Shown one piece after another: positions 44,711-57,289 of a stretch of 64,000 nucleotides of DNA. The notes below the pieces were generated by a model, which was given only the letters and a program-made list of their open reading frames with translations, did not search any database and was not told the DNA's origin. The position numbers and the translations under genes were made by a program. This DNA comes from Dichetophora obliterata (taxonomy: Eukaryota; Arthropoda; Insecta; Diptera; Sciomyzidae): NCBI GenBank assembly GCA_963920525.1, contig OY986438.1, positions 134,260,671 through 134,324,670 on the forward strand. Direction: 5' to 3'. Positions within the stretch are counted from its first letter, which is position 1; each line of letters opens with the position of its first letter.

Positions 44711-45975
44711 AAAGGGTGATCCTTCCTAAAGAGCTTTCTACTTTGTTTTCTAAATAAAATACTTAAAAATCAATGTATTGATGCAAATCATTATTTGGAA
44801 TGATTTAATGGTTTCTACAACTCAATATATAAAAATTATTTCGTTCAAATGTTTCTCACGACTAGCTCTTAAATGGTCCATTCTGTTGGTCGACAATTTC
44901 GACAATTCTTTCGAGCATATCGGCCAGTATTCCTTGAATAACACGAGCTATGTTGATTTCTAAAGCGTCAATAATTTCAGGTTTCTCGACATAACTAAGT
45001 GATTTAACACATCCCCAAAGAAAATAATCCAATGGCATCAAATCACATAATCTTGGTGGCCAATTAGCAGGACCATTTCTTGAGTTGATGTTTTTATCGA
45101 ACGTTTTCCTCAATAAAGCGATTGTTTTTCCAGCTGTATGGCCATTCTGTTGTAACCAGAGGTCGACTACACCAATATCCTGAATTTTTGGCAACAAAAT
45201 ATCATTGATCATTGTTCTGTAGCGAGCACCATTTTTGAAGAAATACGGTTTGATGTTGCCTCCTGCCCATGAACCACACCAAACAGTACATCTTGGAAGG
45301 GATACATTGGAAGCCCTTGGATTGCTTCTGGTTCTTCATCGGCCTAAACACGGCAATTTTGCTTGTTAACGTCGCCGTTCAACCAGAAATGAGCTTCGTC
45401 GCTAACAGACACTTTTTCGATAAAAAAATGGATCAAATTGAAGTTGTTTTAAGGCCCATAAACCGAAACTAAAACGTACACCAAGATCAGCTGGCTTTAA
45501 TTCTTGTACGAGCTGTATTTTATAGGCCTTCAGACCAAAATCACGCCTCAAGATACGCCACAATGATCCATAAGAGATGCCCAAAGCCTGAGATCGGCGA
45601 CGAATCGATTGTTCACGGTTTTCACGAACACTCTCTGCTACTGCAGCAATATTCTCAAAAGTACGGGCTCTATGCACTCTGGTTGAATGATGAATTGCCA
45701 ATAGTGTAAAATTGGTTCGAAATTTGGTGATGGTGTTACGAATAGTGCGCTCAGTTGGACGCTCATAACGACCAAATGATGTTGAAGAACTCTATAACAT
45801 TCTCTAACTGATGGCTAATTTTGGTAGTAAGTTTCCACAATTAATAAACATTGTTCAGGAGTAAGTCCATGATTGAGTCGTATTGAATACTGAACACAAA
45901 CGTCATATGTACAAGCCATTTGACACATAACAGCTGTCAAAAAAAAACCAGTTAAAAAAGGGACCTAGTATTGGA
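44711..45975 (-). mobile_element. Degenerate DD41D-type mariner, near full length
   Basis: The left end AAAGGGTGATCC and the reversed right end AAAGGGTAATCC form a short TIR about 1.26 kb apart, a normal mariner length. The transposase inside is broken in several places, so this is an older relic than the 6.3-kb element. Confidence 0.7.
44862..45930 (-). pseudogene. DD41D mariner transposase, several lesions
   Basis: Segments of one transposase occur in order on the minus strand. N-terminal helix-turn-helix (LTPEQ, LLIVETYYQN) near 45840-45880. Second DNA-binding part (IRRRSQALGISYGSLWRIL) in the frame at 45402-45701. First catalytic Asp region (SDEAHFWLNGDVNKQNCR) near 45360-45410. The rest of the catalytic domain at 44862-45212. 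There the second Asp is Asn (QQNG) and three residues usual after it are missing. Restoring that gap gives a spacing of 41 to the third Asp in LMPLDYFLWG, matching the 6.3-kb element. Stops and frame changes separate the parts. It is inactive. Confidence 0.8.
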
Positions 45976-45989
45976 TTACCCTTTTTTTG

Positions 45990-46700
45990 GTGATTGTAAG
46001 GTGAAAAGCCAGGGAGAGACAAGCTTTCTCAACACTCTCTCTAGAGTACTGAGGCTGACTTGTCTAGAATTAACAGGTGGACAGCAATCATTGCCTCAGG
46101 CAGATCTGGAGGTTATGCTAAAGCCAAAGAGGCTTTTCGGCTAAAGGAATTAAAGTTGTGATAACATTGAACCCATGGAATTTACGACTCATCGCTATAT
46201 ATACAAAGTATAGTCCTGAGGATCTTGTTCCGCCTTTTGATTACATAATACCAAACATAAATTTTCAATAGAACCTTTCCACCAATTTCACCAATTTTCC
46301 AAGAACTGAAGATTCGAATCAAATTACTCCTTTATTGAGCATGACAATCACATCTTTATTTTTTGCTCCAAAACAGAGAAGCTAAATTCTTCTTATATTT
46401 GCCACAAAAATCTTAGACTCACAGACTACCAGATTGCTGTAGTCCGTCTTTTAAATGCATTTCAAGCAGAGATATTTGCTACTGCCAGGTTTGACAGTCC
46501 AAGCAAGGGATATCAATTCAATTGCTGCAACAAAAGCAATCTACAGCGAGACGATCGAACCAAAATCTGTTTGGGAGTGCCGTCAAGCACTTCCAAGCAT
46601 CAGCCAGCACCATAGTGTGAATATCTGCTGGGTCCCAAGGCATTGTGACATAAGGAGAAAACGGAATGGCAGACATTTTTCTTGCCAGTTTGGCAAAGAT
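45990..46700 (+). pseudogene. RNase H relic of an LOA/I-type LINE
   Basis: The plus strand at about 46436-46690 carries pieces of a LINE RNase H in shifting frames: LLNAFQAEIFAT, then KSVWECRQALPSISQHHSVN and ICWVPRHCDI, a block characteristic of RNase H of I/LOA-group elements. The central catalytic stretch (usually with SDSQAAI) is deleted or scrambled. Upstream to about 45990 the DNA is GC-richer and may be more of the same element, but no domain is clear. Confidence 0.6.
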
Positions 46701-47272
46701 GGCATTGCGATGGATAGAACTGTATCTATTCATAACAACCATGTTGGTAATGATTTTTATTGGGGCTGTCAATACAAAGATTTTTTGGTCCATCTATTTA
46801 GGAATAAGTCTCTGTTATCAATGAATAAAAATATGTTAATTTCTCACTACTTTAATTTCTTTTTTCTTTCTTCATCTTTAAAAAGAATTTCCTCTCTTTA
46901 TAGCATATAATATCGAAACAACTTGAATAACATTTTTTTATAATTGGAACTTAGTTTCTTTACGCAACTTGCGGGTGGTGAGAAAACGTCACGTAACGGT
47001 AAGATTGCTGTGAGTGTGTGCGTGAGAGTATCGAGCAGACTACAAACTAGCAAGTGAGTGCGTTGTGTGTGTCCGTATTAATATTCGAGGAAACAAAGTA
47101 GGCAAAACTCTCTCTTTCTTTCTCTGTCTCTCCCTCTCTCTCGCACTCTCTTTCTCTCTGTATCTATTTTTGAGACGTATAAATTTCGTTAAAACACATT
47201 TGTTTTTGTTTTAAATTAAACGTAACAATCTTAATTGCAATTAAGTTTTATGAAATGGAAACTGCAGCAAAT
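46701..47272. other. AT-rich DNA with CT-rich tract
   Basis: Mostly featureless; a CT-rich microsatellite lies at 47109-47161 just before the satellite array, preceded by GT/GA-rich words near 47005-47075. Confidence 0.5.
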
Positions 47273-48600
47273 GTGTGTAATACGGTGTAATCTGATGTAA
47301 GAATTTCAAAAAGTTTTTCTGACACTAGGGTCGACTCTAAAAATGTGTTCTTTTTGTGTATGTGCTGGCAGTATTAAGGGGTCGCTGATATCGAAACTGA
47401 CGTTAGAATTTCAAAACAGTTTTTTGCCACTAGGGTGAACCCTAAATATGTGCTTTTTGTTTGTTTTATACTCCTTGTAGATGTGATGACAGCTGATTTC
47501 GAATCTTATGTTAGAACTTTAAAAAGTTTTTTTACACTACAGTGAACCCAAAAAAAAGATGTTTTTATACTCTTCGTATATGTGCGAGATCGCTGATTTC
47601 GATCCTGATGCGAAAATTTCAAAACATTTTTTTGACACTAGGTTGTACCCTGAACATATTTTTTTATACTCTTTGTTTATGTGCAACATCGCTGATTTCG
47701 AACCTGCTGTAAGAGTTTCAAAAAGATTTTTGACACTATCGTGGATCCTCAAAATGTTCGCTGATTTCAAATTTTATGTTAGAATTTCAAAATTTTTTTG
47801 ACACTAGGGTGGACCCTAAAATGTGTTTTTTGCACTCTTTGTAGATGCGCTGGTCGCTGATTTCAAATCTGATGTTAAAATTTCAAAAAGTCTTTTTACA
47901 CTTAGGTGAACCCTAAAAATGTGGTTTTTGACTTTATACTTTTTGTAGATGCGGTGGTCGCTGGTTTTGAATCTGATATTAGAATTTTAAAAAGTTTTTG
48001 ACACTAGGGTGGACATTAAAAATGTGCTTTTTTGCTTTATACTCATTGTGTTTGTGCGGGCAGTATTAAGGCATCGAACGTTATGTTAATTTAGTAAATT
48101 TTTGATACTAGGGTAGACCTTAAAGATGTGTTCTTGTTTTATACTCTTTGTAGATGCGCTGATCGCTGATTTCGATTCTGATGTTAGAATTTAAACCGTT
48201 TTTGATACTAGGGTGGGCTCTAAAGATGTGTTCTTGTTTTATACTCTTTGTAGATGCGCTGATCGCTGGTTTCGATTCTGATGTTATAATTTCAAACCGT
48301 TTTTGACACTAGGGTGGGCCCTAAATATGTGTTTTTGGTCTTGATACTGTTTGTAGATGCGCTGGTGCTAATTTCGAATCTGATGTAAGAATTTCAAAAT
48401 TTTTTGAAACTAAGGTGGACCTTATGTTAGAATTTAAAAAATATTTTGACACTAGGGTGGACCCTAAAAATTTGTTCTTGTTTTTTACTCTTTGTAGATG
48501 CGCTGATCGATGATTTCAATTCTGATTTAAAAATTTCAAAAAGTTTTTAACACTAGGGTAGACCCTAAAAATATGTTTTTTTTTTATACTCTTAAGTAAG
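47273..48600. repeat. Diverged satellite, about 14 units of about 100 bp
   Basis: A unit of about 100 bp recurs with much divergence. Its fixed core is GACACTAGGGTGGACCCTA, seen in variants near 47322, 47427, 47533, 47635, 47732, 47799, 47897, 48000, 48106, 48206, 48306, 48405, 48448 and 48549. The rest of the unit reads TATACTC, TTTGTAGATGCGCTG, GCTGATTTCGA, TCTGATGTTAGAATTTC. TAGGGT and ACCCTA in the core are complementary, giving a small palindrome. No coding function. Confidence 0.9.
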
Positions 48601-50834
48601 TTCAGTTTCCAACCCAACTTTTCAATCAATTTAAGCTAAATACGAGAAACTTGTTGAATGTTCAATGCTTAACACCTTTTTTAGTCATGAAACAAACATC
48701 GCTGGCAAACTGCCTATTTAAAAATATTAAATTAAAGATTTTGATTTGATTTTTCATTTACATTATTTGCCTTGAAAAAATATTGTAAAATAAAAAAAAT
48801 AAGTCTAAAAATATACAGATTGTAATTCGAATTACATTCGGAGTTAAAGAAAAAGCGTAGGGAACTTCCTTTCTGGCGGGGGGGCGCCCACAAGCAAACT
48901 ATATTGAAAATTTTTCATTGTCTTTTGAAAATATAAGAAAAGGATATATATATAAAAATACCTTTTAAAAGAGAAAATTGAACAAAAAATAAATTATTAT
49001 TAAATGGATATACTTGGATTTATGTTTTTTCCCAATTAATTAAATTTTCAATTGTAATTTATTGCTTTTAAAAACTTCCTTGTTCAAGAAATTTGACTTA
49101 AATTGAAATATATTAAAACACAAAGTTCAAATCAAAGTCGCCTTTCAATCTTATACAGAAATAGTTAATTAAATAAATATTTTTACTTTTCAAAAAAATT
49201 TTAAATCTAAATTGATTGCAACGACTTTATGACACATACAATCTGTTTAAAAACACTAAATATTAAATTTACAACTACTTATTATTGAAACCGTTGAAGT
49301 TTAAATAAAAACAATTTTTTATTTTTTTTTTTCTTGAGAACGTAAGATATGAAAAATAAACCAAACAGATAAAACAAAATGTAGATTCACCTACTCTAAA
49401 AATTAAAGGTGAATTCTTAAAAACAAATTTTGATTAAAGAATAATTAAAGTTTTTTAAGCGAAAAAAATCCTGTACTAAAAGTTATTTAAAGCGACTGTT
49501 TTGTTTTAGTTATTTTTGTAATTTTACAATAATATAATATTTACCATAATACTAATATATTTTTTTAAAGAAAATTTTTCAAATTTTTGGATAACAAATA
49601 TAATTAACATAGCAGGAATCCGTAGTTTAGTCAAACACCTGAAAAATGCAGTGGACACGATTCTGCAGAGCTTGTTCACCTACAAAAAAAAATTATTTAA
49701 GTTCTGCTGAAACTTTTTGAACTTTTAATCAAAAGACTTTAGAAAAATGTGGATTTGTACTAAAATGATCTATGAAAAGTACCAATTTAATTTGCTTAAC
49801 AAGTGTTCACCGGTTTCAAACAGCACTTTTCGAAAAAAATAAGGGTACAGTTTTTTATTCGGACGTTTGTGCTAATTACTACAATAAATTTTTTAATTGG
49901 CATTAAACTTTCTAAGAATATTTTTACGATGTTATAAATTCGATTTTTGTTCACCGAAAAATTTTTGTGGACCCTTAATGTATGTATATCACTCAAGTAT
50001 ACTGAAGATGAAAGGGTTGCTCCTTCCGAAACAGTCTGCTGTGTGGTTGACTCTAAAAAGAGTCTGTTTTTGTTGTTCTTGTTGTTGTTTTTGCCTTTTT
50101 CAAAACTTACTTGATCTGAATAGATCATAATTAAAAATATTTTTTGTTTTAACTTTATTCTGCCTCATATCTAATCTATCTCTTGGTCTTATAGATAATT
50201 TTTCTGTTAATAACATTTTTATTTTATCTGATGAATGAGATTTTGTTTTAAAAAGAAAACACTTCAAATTTTTTAATGAAAACTAAATGAATATTATTTA
50301 TTTTAATATTTTATATATTATATATGGGGGAACGATTATACTCTGAATGCTAAAAAAGCGACTCATTGCAGTTCTCTGCTTCGCACGTGTAGGTTGCGAT
50401 TGAAAATATCTTTGCTCCGTTAGTATTCAAGTGCCCACTCTGGAATTCTACCAGTATTAGGAAAAAGGTTTTGGTTTTTTTAACAAAAAAAAACAAAAAA
50501 ATTAGGCCCAAATTAAAAAAAAATCAATTCGGAAATATCTATTTTTCGCAATCAAAAAGTAATGTGATTAAATTTTAGTGACCATCAGTCGAAAGCTAAA
50601 ACAAAGGTGCACATTTCTTCTTTGAAACAAATTCTTCTATTTTCTTTAGTTACTGCGATATAAGCGATTGAAAAATGTCCTTTTTTAAAAACCTTATATA
50701 AAAAAATTCTTTTCTAGTGAAGTTTTGAATAATGAACCATAAAAAAATAACTTTTATTGAGAAAAAAATGTTGGTGGCTAATTTTGTATGGAATGCCCCA
50801 TATATATAAATGAGTATTTAAAGAATTTTCGCTT
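48601..50834. other. AT-rich DNA without recognised gene
   Basis: Includes a short G/C run near 48880-48892. A frame at 49796-50128 has no recognisable domain. No element ends seen. Confidence 0.5.
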
Positions 50835-51099
50835 AAGTAAAACACCTCCCAATCAGCCATTTAGAAATAGTGATTAGATTAAGCTTACATACAATGCTAA
50901 ATCCAAGCCTTTTCCAAGCACGCTTGTAAAACACTTGTGTAGGTAATAAATTTTCAAGTTGCTTTGTAGGATTATTGCGTAAAAAACAAAAAGTAAGTGT
51001 TGTGCAATAATACTTGGAAAGGCTTGCTTTAAGTAAGTGTTTTTCAATCATACAAAATGTTAGCCAAGGTAATAATTTTGCAACTGTTCAAAGTTGCGA

Positions 51100-52585
51100 T
51101 TGCTGTTAAAATTTTAGATAATATAAGAGTAGCCTTTGATAATGGGCATCTGACCTTGCTTTGCCTTTTGGACTTCTCAAAAGCATTCGATACTGTCAAC
51201 CACTCCATATTGTGCTGGAAACTGAAGTTTAATTTCGGGTTTTCTGATACTTCTGTACGCTTATTAGGTAACTATTTAAGTGGTAGGGCCCAAAGAGTTA
51301 AGGCTGGGTTAAACTTCTCAACGTTCAAGACAACTACTAGCGGAGCTCCCCCAGAGCTCAGTTCTTGGGCCACTTATGTTTACTATGTTCATCAATGATA
51401 TATTCGACAAATGTAATAATGTCACCATGCATGCATATGCTGATGACCTTCAATTGTATTTGCCTAGGCCTCTGGCCTCGTTGAAAATTTATGTGTTAGG
51501 AGGAATGAAGACTTGAACATGGTAGCAGAATGGGCCAGAACAAATAAACTCAAGCTAAATCCCTTAAAATCATATATTTTACCGATATCCAGCACTCCAT
51601 TCATAAATATTGAATTCCCTTTGATATTCCTTAATGACACTGAATTAAAAATCGTAAGCAAGGTATCAAATCTTGGTTTTCAATTGAACTCCTCGTTGTC
51701 ATGTGAGGATCACATCAATTCTTGTGTGAGCAAAATATACTTTGTTTTAAGGAACCATAGGATGACGGCATCGTTTGCGCCCGTTGAGATGAGACGAAAA
51801 CTGGTTTTGCAGCTACTGATGCCAATAATAACTTATTCTGAAGTTGTTTATAGCAAACTCGACTCGAGATCGTTACACAAGTTATTAGTTGCTCTCAATA
51901 ATGCGGCTCGTTATGTCTACGGTTTAAAGAAGTTTGACCATATCTCTTCCTTCTGCGCAAAATTACTTGGACGTAGCCTTGTTAGCTATCTTGAAGCAAG
52001 AAATTGTATCTTTTTGCACAAAATCATCTACTCACGTGGTCCACTTTATCTTTTTGAGAAACTTCAGTTCTGTAGGTCGGGCAGAAACCTCAACCTCTTG
52101 ATACCTTGCTTTTATTACAAAAGGTCTAGTAGGCTGTTTTTCGTCAGCGCTATCAGATTGTGGAATTCACTGCCAAACCATGTTAAAGTTGTTTCCAACC
52201 AAAAGGCCTTTAAGCATTTAATTTTCGAACACTTTTCATAGCTATTTTCTATCTTTTCTTTCTTTTCTTTTCTTCATTTAACTACTTCATTCTTGCTTTT
52301 CAGTTTATGTTTTTTCTTTATTTTATCAAAAAAGGATGAAAATTGTTGAATATTATATAAATTTAAATTGAAATTGATTTTTTACTTAAATTATATTAAA
52401 CTCTATTTAAACTATATAAATTTTTCTGTATTAAATTTAAGTTACTTAATTACTTTATATTCATTGCTCAATGATATTTTTTAGTTGTTATTTACTGTTA
52501 TAGTAGAGGCATGCAAAAGACCTATGTTCTTATATGCTAACAAATTAATCAAAATAAATTGAAATTGAAATTGAAAATTGAAAAA
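51100..52585 (+). mobile_element. 5'-truncated LINE of the CR1/Jockey group
   Basis: Contains the RT and C-terminal part of a LINE, a 3' untranslated region (52242-52555) and a tail of TTGAAA-like units (AAATTGAAATTGAAATTG) at about 52556-52583. The 5' part is missing. A SINE follows directly. Confidence 0.75.
51110..52241 (+). pseudogene. LINE reverse transcriptase, frameshifted
   Basis: The first frame (to 51398) carries the RT block LLCLLDFSKAFDTVNHSIL and YLSGRAQRV. A frame change near 51350 moves the next motifs (GPLMFTMFINDIF, then catalytic YADD at 51436-51447) to another frame, and a second change near 51470 leads to the last open frame (51513-52241): LNMVAEWARTNKLKLNPLKS, VSNLGFQLNSSLSCEDHI, and a C-terminus with FVSAIRLWNSLPNHVK. 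No RNase H domain follows. The clade (CR1, Kiri or Jockey) is not certain from motifs alone. Confidence 0.75.
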
Positions 52586-52587
52586 CT

Positions 52588-52770
52588 GTTGGCCTGTGTA
52601 GTCTAGTGGAGAGTGCGCTAGACTATCAACCCAGACGTCTCGGGTTCGGTCATGGCTCTTTTCCCTTTCTTTGCTCTTTACTACACTTAAGAATTATGGA
52701 AACTAATCAGAAATCCACGATTTAATTGTGGAAAATGTTGAATTTAAAGGACAAGAACCTCAACTGCGGG
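52588..52770 (+). mobile_element. tRNA-derived SINE (family 1), copy 3
   Basis: Plus orientation: GGCCTGTGTAGTCTAGTGGA contains the A-box, and CGGGTTCGGTCATGG holds a decayed B-box (usual GGTTCGAATCC). The body (CTTTCTTTGCTCTTTAC, TTAAGAATTATGGAAA, AAATCCACGA) follows. It starts right after the LINE tail. Confidence 0.7.
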
Positions 52771-52934
52771 CTTAAAATGAACAAGGCAAGTTTTCTTGAA
52801 GGCAAGTCGAGTTTGATAGTGAAAAATGAGGACGGTACAGCTTCTCGTACCGGCGAATTTTCTTTTTTTTATTCTTATTTATCAATTTAAGATGGCTGCG
52901 CATTGTTTGGTAAATATAAAAGTTGCATATTGAA

Positions 52935-53025
52935 GTACTTATTTCCAATTGTAAAGAAACACTTGGGAAAAGCTTATGTAAATACTAATTTCCAATTGTA
53001 AAGAAACACTTGGATTAAGCTTATT
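52935..53025. repeat. Short tandem duplication
   Basis: TTTCCAATTGTAAAGAAACA followed by CTTGG occurs twice about 45 bp apart. It lies in the right subterminal zone of the surrounding TIR element. Confidence 0.8.
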
Positions 53026-53186
53026 GTAAGGAATATTTTACCAAGGGATCGTTTTCGTTTATTCTTCAATTACTTGTAAGCCTTTTCCAACAGTAATCGT
53101 AAGCTTTTTCCAAGCTTGATGCTTACGATTTTAAACTTGTTTAAAGCTTATTCCAAGCTTGTTTGGCTGATTGGGTTTTTTACTTA

Positions 53187-56100
53187 CTAATACTAATACT
53201 TACTAATACGAGGTATGTAGTTTCTTTTTTGGTTGAAGACGAACAGTTTTATTCTCCAGAATATAACGTATGCTGAATGAAATTGACACACATGTTGCTT
53301 AGATAGTATACAAGTTTCTCGAAACTAGCAGCGACAACTTTTAATGAGGAAATACAACGGCATATATCACTGATTACGGGACACAGAAACATTGGTATAA
53401 TTTTTACTTTCCGTCGATCAAAACGTGATCAATTTAGTTTCTGGTTTATTTATCAGGGGATATCCAGGTGGCCTTATGAATATTGAAATGCTTGATATTC
53501 ATTTCATACTCATTTCGTTACTGGAAGTGTTGTCGTGGAGACTATTTTTTTATAGCTTATTACTTGAAAGTTCCGGTACTTTTTCCAAAGATACATTTTT
53601 TTAATAAGAACAAAATGAGGTTAAAAACAACGTTGTCTTTTTCTAAGCTTTTAAAGGTTTTCCATAGCAAAACGTTGAACTATTAAACAATTTTTAATTT
53701 AAATCTGCACATTACTATTTTTAAAATTATGTTCAGTAACCGCGTTAGCGCACCAATTAAGATAATGTCATAAAATTCCAGCTCCTGAAGTGTAGCGTGC
53801 ATTCAATTTTTTTTTTATATCTCATTCTTCTGCTTTTAATATGCACTGTTTTTTATTTTTTTTTTCATACTTATTTAACGTAAAACTCTCTCTCCCTCTC
53901 TCTCTGTCTTTCTCTGTTTTTGTGCGGTAATCATTTCTTTATGAAATATTAAAACTTTAAAGCTCTTTAAGCTTCGAGAAATCGCATTATGGTGACTTTT
54001 CCGCTTTGAGCGTTCGTTCGTAACGTACGGGAATAATGAAAATATTAAAAATTCAACATATAACATAAATGTGAGTGTGTGTTTGTTGATTTGTATGTGT
54101 GTAAATTGCGTAAAAATGCTGCACATTCAGCTGCAAGCGTTCTGTTCGCTGCCAGCGATAAAATTGCAATTGTTCATGCATAAATCCGTAAATATTCCCT
54201 CAAATACTTTTCTGTTTCTGTGTTTTTTTTTGTTGTTGTTGTTTTTCTCTTTTTGTTAACACTGAATTTTGACTTTTTGCAAAGTAATAGCAACACAGTG
54301 ACAAATGACAGGAAGCTTGCCGGTGTATAGGTGTATGCGTGCGCGTTTGTGAGATGTAAGCAAACAAACACACTTACAGTTACACAGATATCGCATAGAT
54401 ATGTATCTGTGTGCCTTGCCTAGCAGTTAAAACGTAAATGCAATGTTTTCTCATTAAAATGAAACAAGCATGAAAAAAACCCAGCAAAACAACGACAACA
54501 GTAAAAAATTGCTGTTAATAAAAAATTGTTTGCTGTCAATGAAAAGTTGTCATTAACAAGTTCTGCTTTGTAAGCGACTTCTTTAAAGTGCAGAGAAGCA
54601 GAAGGAGGCGAGGTGAGGGACTGCACATACTGCAAAAGCAACTCAGTAACTCCGGGACAAACAAGTGGAAGTCTTTTGCATAGTCAAAATCATTGTTTGC
54701 TTAGTTCCAAGGGCATAAATATTCTTAGCAACATATTTTTTACTGCTAACTAGATATTGAATTTGTTAAGGTTTTTTCAAAACCCAGTCGTTTTTGTAGT
54801 AGATGTATCAATATTGTTGATACTTTTCTCATCTGTCTGTGAAAACCCATACGCTTTATCTTTCAAAATGCCTTTATATTTTTCTGAGTTTTATTTTAAG
54901 CCTTTCACTGTTTTTGAGGACTTGAGGAATGGGAAGAGTGAGTGTAAAATATTGATATATATTTGATTTGAAAAATATTCTCATATTTAAGGTTTAATGG
55001 GCGTACAACAAAAGTAAAAAACAGCACATAATTGTTAATGTTTTTTTTTCTGAGTGTAAAGAATTAAATTTTTTATTTATATCTTTGTCTAAGATCCACT
55101 TTGTGATAAAACAATGAGGCAGTAAGTTTTATTTCAGAGTTTCGAAAAATATTGCTTCTAGATTTTTAGTCGCCATATAAGTTATATGAAAGGATAAGTT
55201 TTTGTGTCATAACTTTGGCTAAGGTCATGCTATAAGCTCCAGATTTTGTGTGTTACTTAATAGTTCAATTCTATTTTAAGTTGACTAAAACGATTATTGC
55301 TTCTAAACACAGATATCTCAAGAAAATTTTGTCAAATTTTCTCAGTTTTCAAACTCACGACTGCTTCATCTGGAATTGTGAAAATACTGAATTTTGAGTT
55401 TTTTGTGCAAGTGGCATGTCAAAACTCTGACTATAAGCATAAATTCGGATATGAGCATTTCTAGAGAAAAAGTCTACAGTGACCAAAACATTTAAACTTA
55501 TTAAAAACTTATTATTTGATAATATTATCTAAGAGAAACATTTTAGTTTTACTAACCTAAGCAATTTCTACATAAATTCATTATCCATGATGATTAAATC
55601 GTCCGCACTGTTTCGCAAATGTAGTTTTTCTTTTTCGTAAATGTTCAGTAAATGTTTCGTAAACTTAGTAAAAATGAAAGACATTGGCTAAAAGTAATGA
55701 AAAAATGGTTGAGGCAAGGAAAGTGCAATATATTAAATTTGTTTTTAAATTACTAAATTTCATAATTACTTATTTACCCAATTAAACTACAATGGAAATT
55801 TAAGCAACGTAACGCCCGAAAAAAAACCAGAGAAGATTTTTATATTTTATCACTTCGAAAATAAACTTATGTTATTTAAACCCTTCTAAAAAAAACCCTC
55901 TAATTTAACAGAAAATTAGAATAAAACCACTACCTTTTTTAAACGTAACGCCAGCCAGCACATATTTTTGGTTATATCTTTAAAGGCTTAGTTTCTATTG
56001 TTTTCATGCCTGTTTTCATTGTTTTTACTTAATAAAGTGCTTCTAAATTACTACGCAAATATAAAAAGCCTTATTAAAAATTAGACATTTTCGTTTTTTT

Positions 56101-57028
56101 TAATATTTCTTCGTACAAATCGTACGTAACGCCAATTTGGAAATGCCCATATATATATGATTGTAATATGAGTTATGTACAATTGATGCAAAAAAAAATG
56201 TCTCAGTTTAAGTAGGGGTATTCACGGGTTGTTGCGAATTGCAAGAATGTGAAAATGCAAGATATTTTGCGCACTTACAAGTGAACATCAATATTGCAAC
56301 TTAATTATGCAATAAAATTAAATGTCAAATGAACAGTAAATATTTTGCCACCTTATTTCAAAATCATAAAAAGTTATTTAAATCTACGTACAAACATAAC
56401 CTTTTTAAAGTTTTACCCAGGTGGCAACAAAACAACCAAAACATCAGTTTAGCATCACTGTTTTTGTGTTCTCGCAATTGGTTTGAGCAGTGCGTAACTC
56501 AAGAAGAGTTGCAAAATTGCTTCCAATATGTTTGTTGTTGGAATGAGGCGAAAGTTCGCAATCATGCATTTTGGCATCGTCGCAACTGCGTTTCGCATCA
56601 ACCCATGAATACCCCTAGTATATTACAGCCGAATTGTGCAAGATCGGTGGAATAGTTACAGAGAAATCTTGGCAGCCGATTTAAAAAAATATTTGTGTAA
56701 AAAGGCATTTTAAGGTTTATCTTTATATTAAACATGCTAACGCGTAAAACACCAACCCAAGCGCAGTTAACTGTATCACCGTAGTGCGCTAACGCAATTG
56801 CATCCTGACGTATTTTGAAATACTATCAACAAAATGTGTATCAGCGCAGGCTGTTTTTGAATTGAAAAGTGCATTGCGTTATGTGGTTATTTTTTTAAAT
56901 GCGGTGAGTTCTGTGGTGAAGTAGCAAGTTGTTCGAAGCGCAAGTTTTCTTCACTTACTAAAAATAAATGCAATCAAATAAGATTCCAGAAACAATATGT
57001 CTGATCTAAAGAACTCGTATTGCTCATG
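53187..57028. other. AT-rich DNA without recognised gene
   Basis: CT-rich tract at 53886-53915, GT-rich words near 54070-54105, and three copies of CGTAACGCC at about 55810, 55945 and 56125. A frame at 56329-56655 has no known domain. I see no element termini. Confidence 0.45.
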
Positions 57029-57289
57029 GTTAGGTAAGGTTAAGGTGGCGGCCAGTCCAAAATCGGCCGACATAGACATTTTGTCCGTTGTGAAAGGATC
57101 TACTCCTCCTCTCCTGCTCCCTCAAGCACTGTCGTGGAATCAACCTGTACTAATAACAAAAAGCAGTAGACGTTTACCGTCTACCTCCTCAAGATCCCTG
57201 AGATCATCGAAAAAGCGGCTACCTGGATGCTTATGTCTTATGCGGGCTAAATCAGGGCATAAACAGAGGAGATGCGATACTGTCTCCTC

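Larger units (their letters stand above)
50835..53186. mobile_element. TIR element interrupted by a LINE and a SINE
   Basis: The left end AAGTAAAACACCTCCCAATC then AGCCA (50835-50859) matches the reversed right end TAAGTAAAAAACCCAATCAG then CCA (53164-53186) apart from a 3-bp gap. Both subterminal zones hold CCAAGC and AAGCTT words (CCAAGCCTTTTCCAAGC on the left). Inside are a LINE (about 51100-52585) and a SINE (52588-52770). No transposase seen. Confidence 0.55.

Noticed and set aside
47273..48600. CRISPR-like array
   Set aside because: Units diverge throughout, spacers are not unique fixed-length segments, and the DNA is eukaryotic.
56329..56655. 108-residue open frame with several Cys and Trp
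   Set aside because: Looks less random than most, but no family is recognised and the Cys spacing fits no zinc-binding motif.
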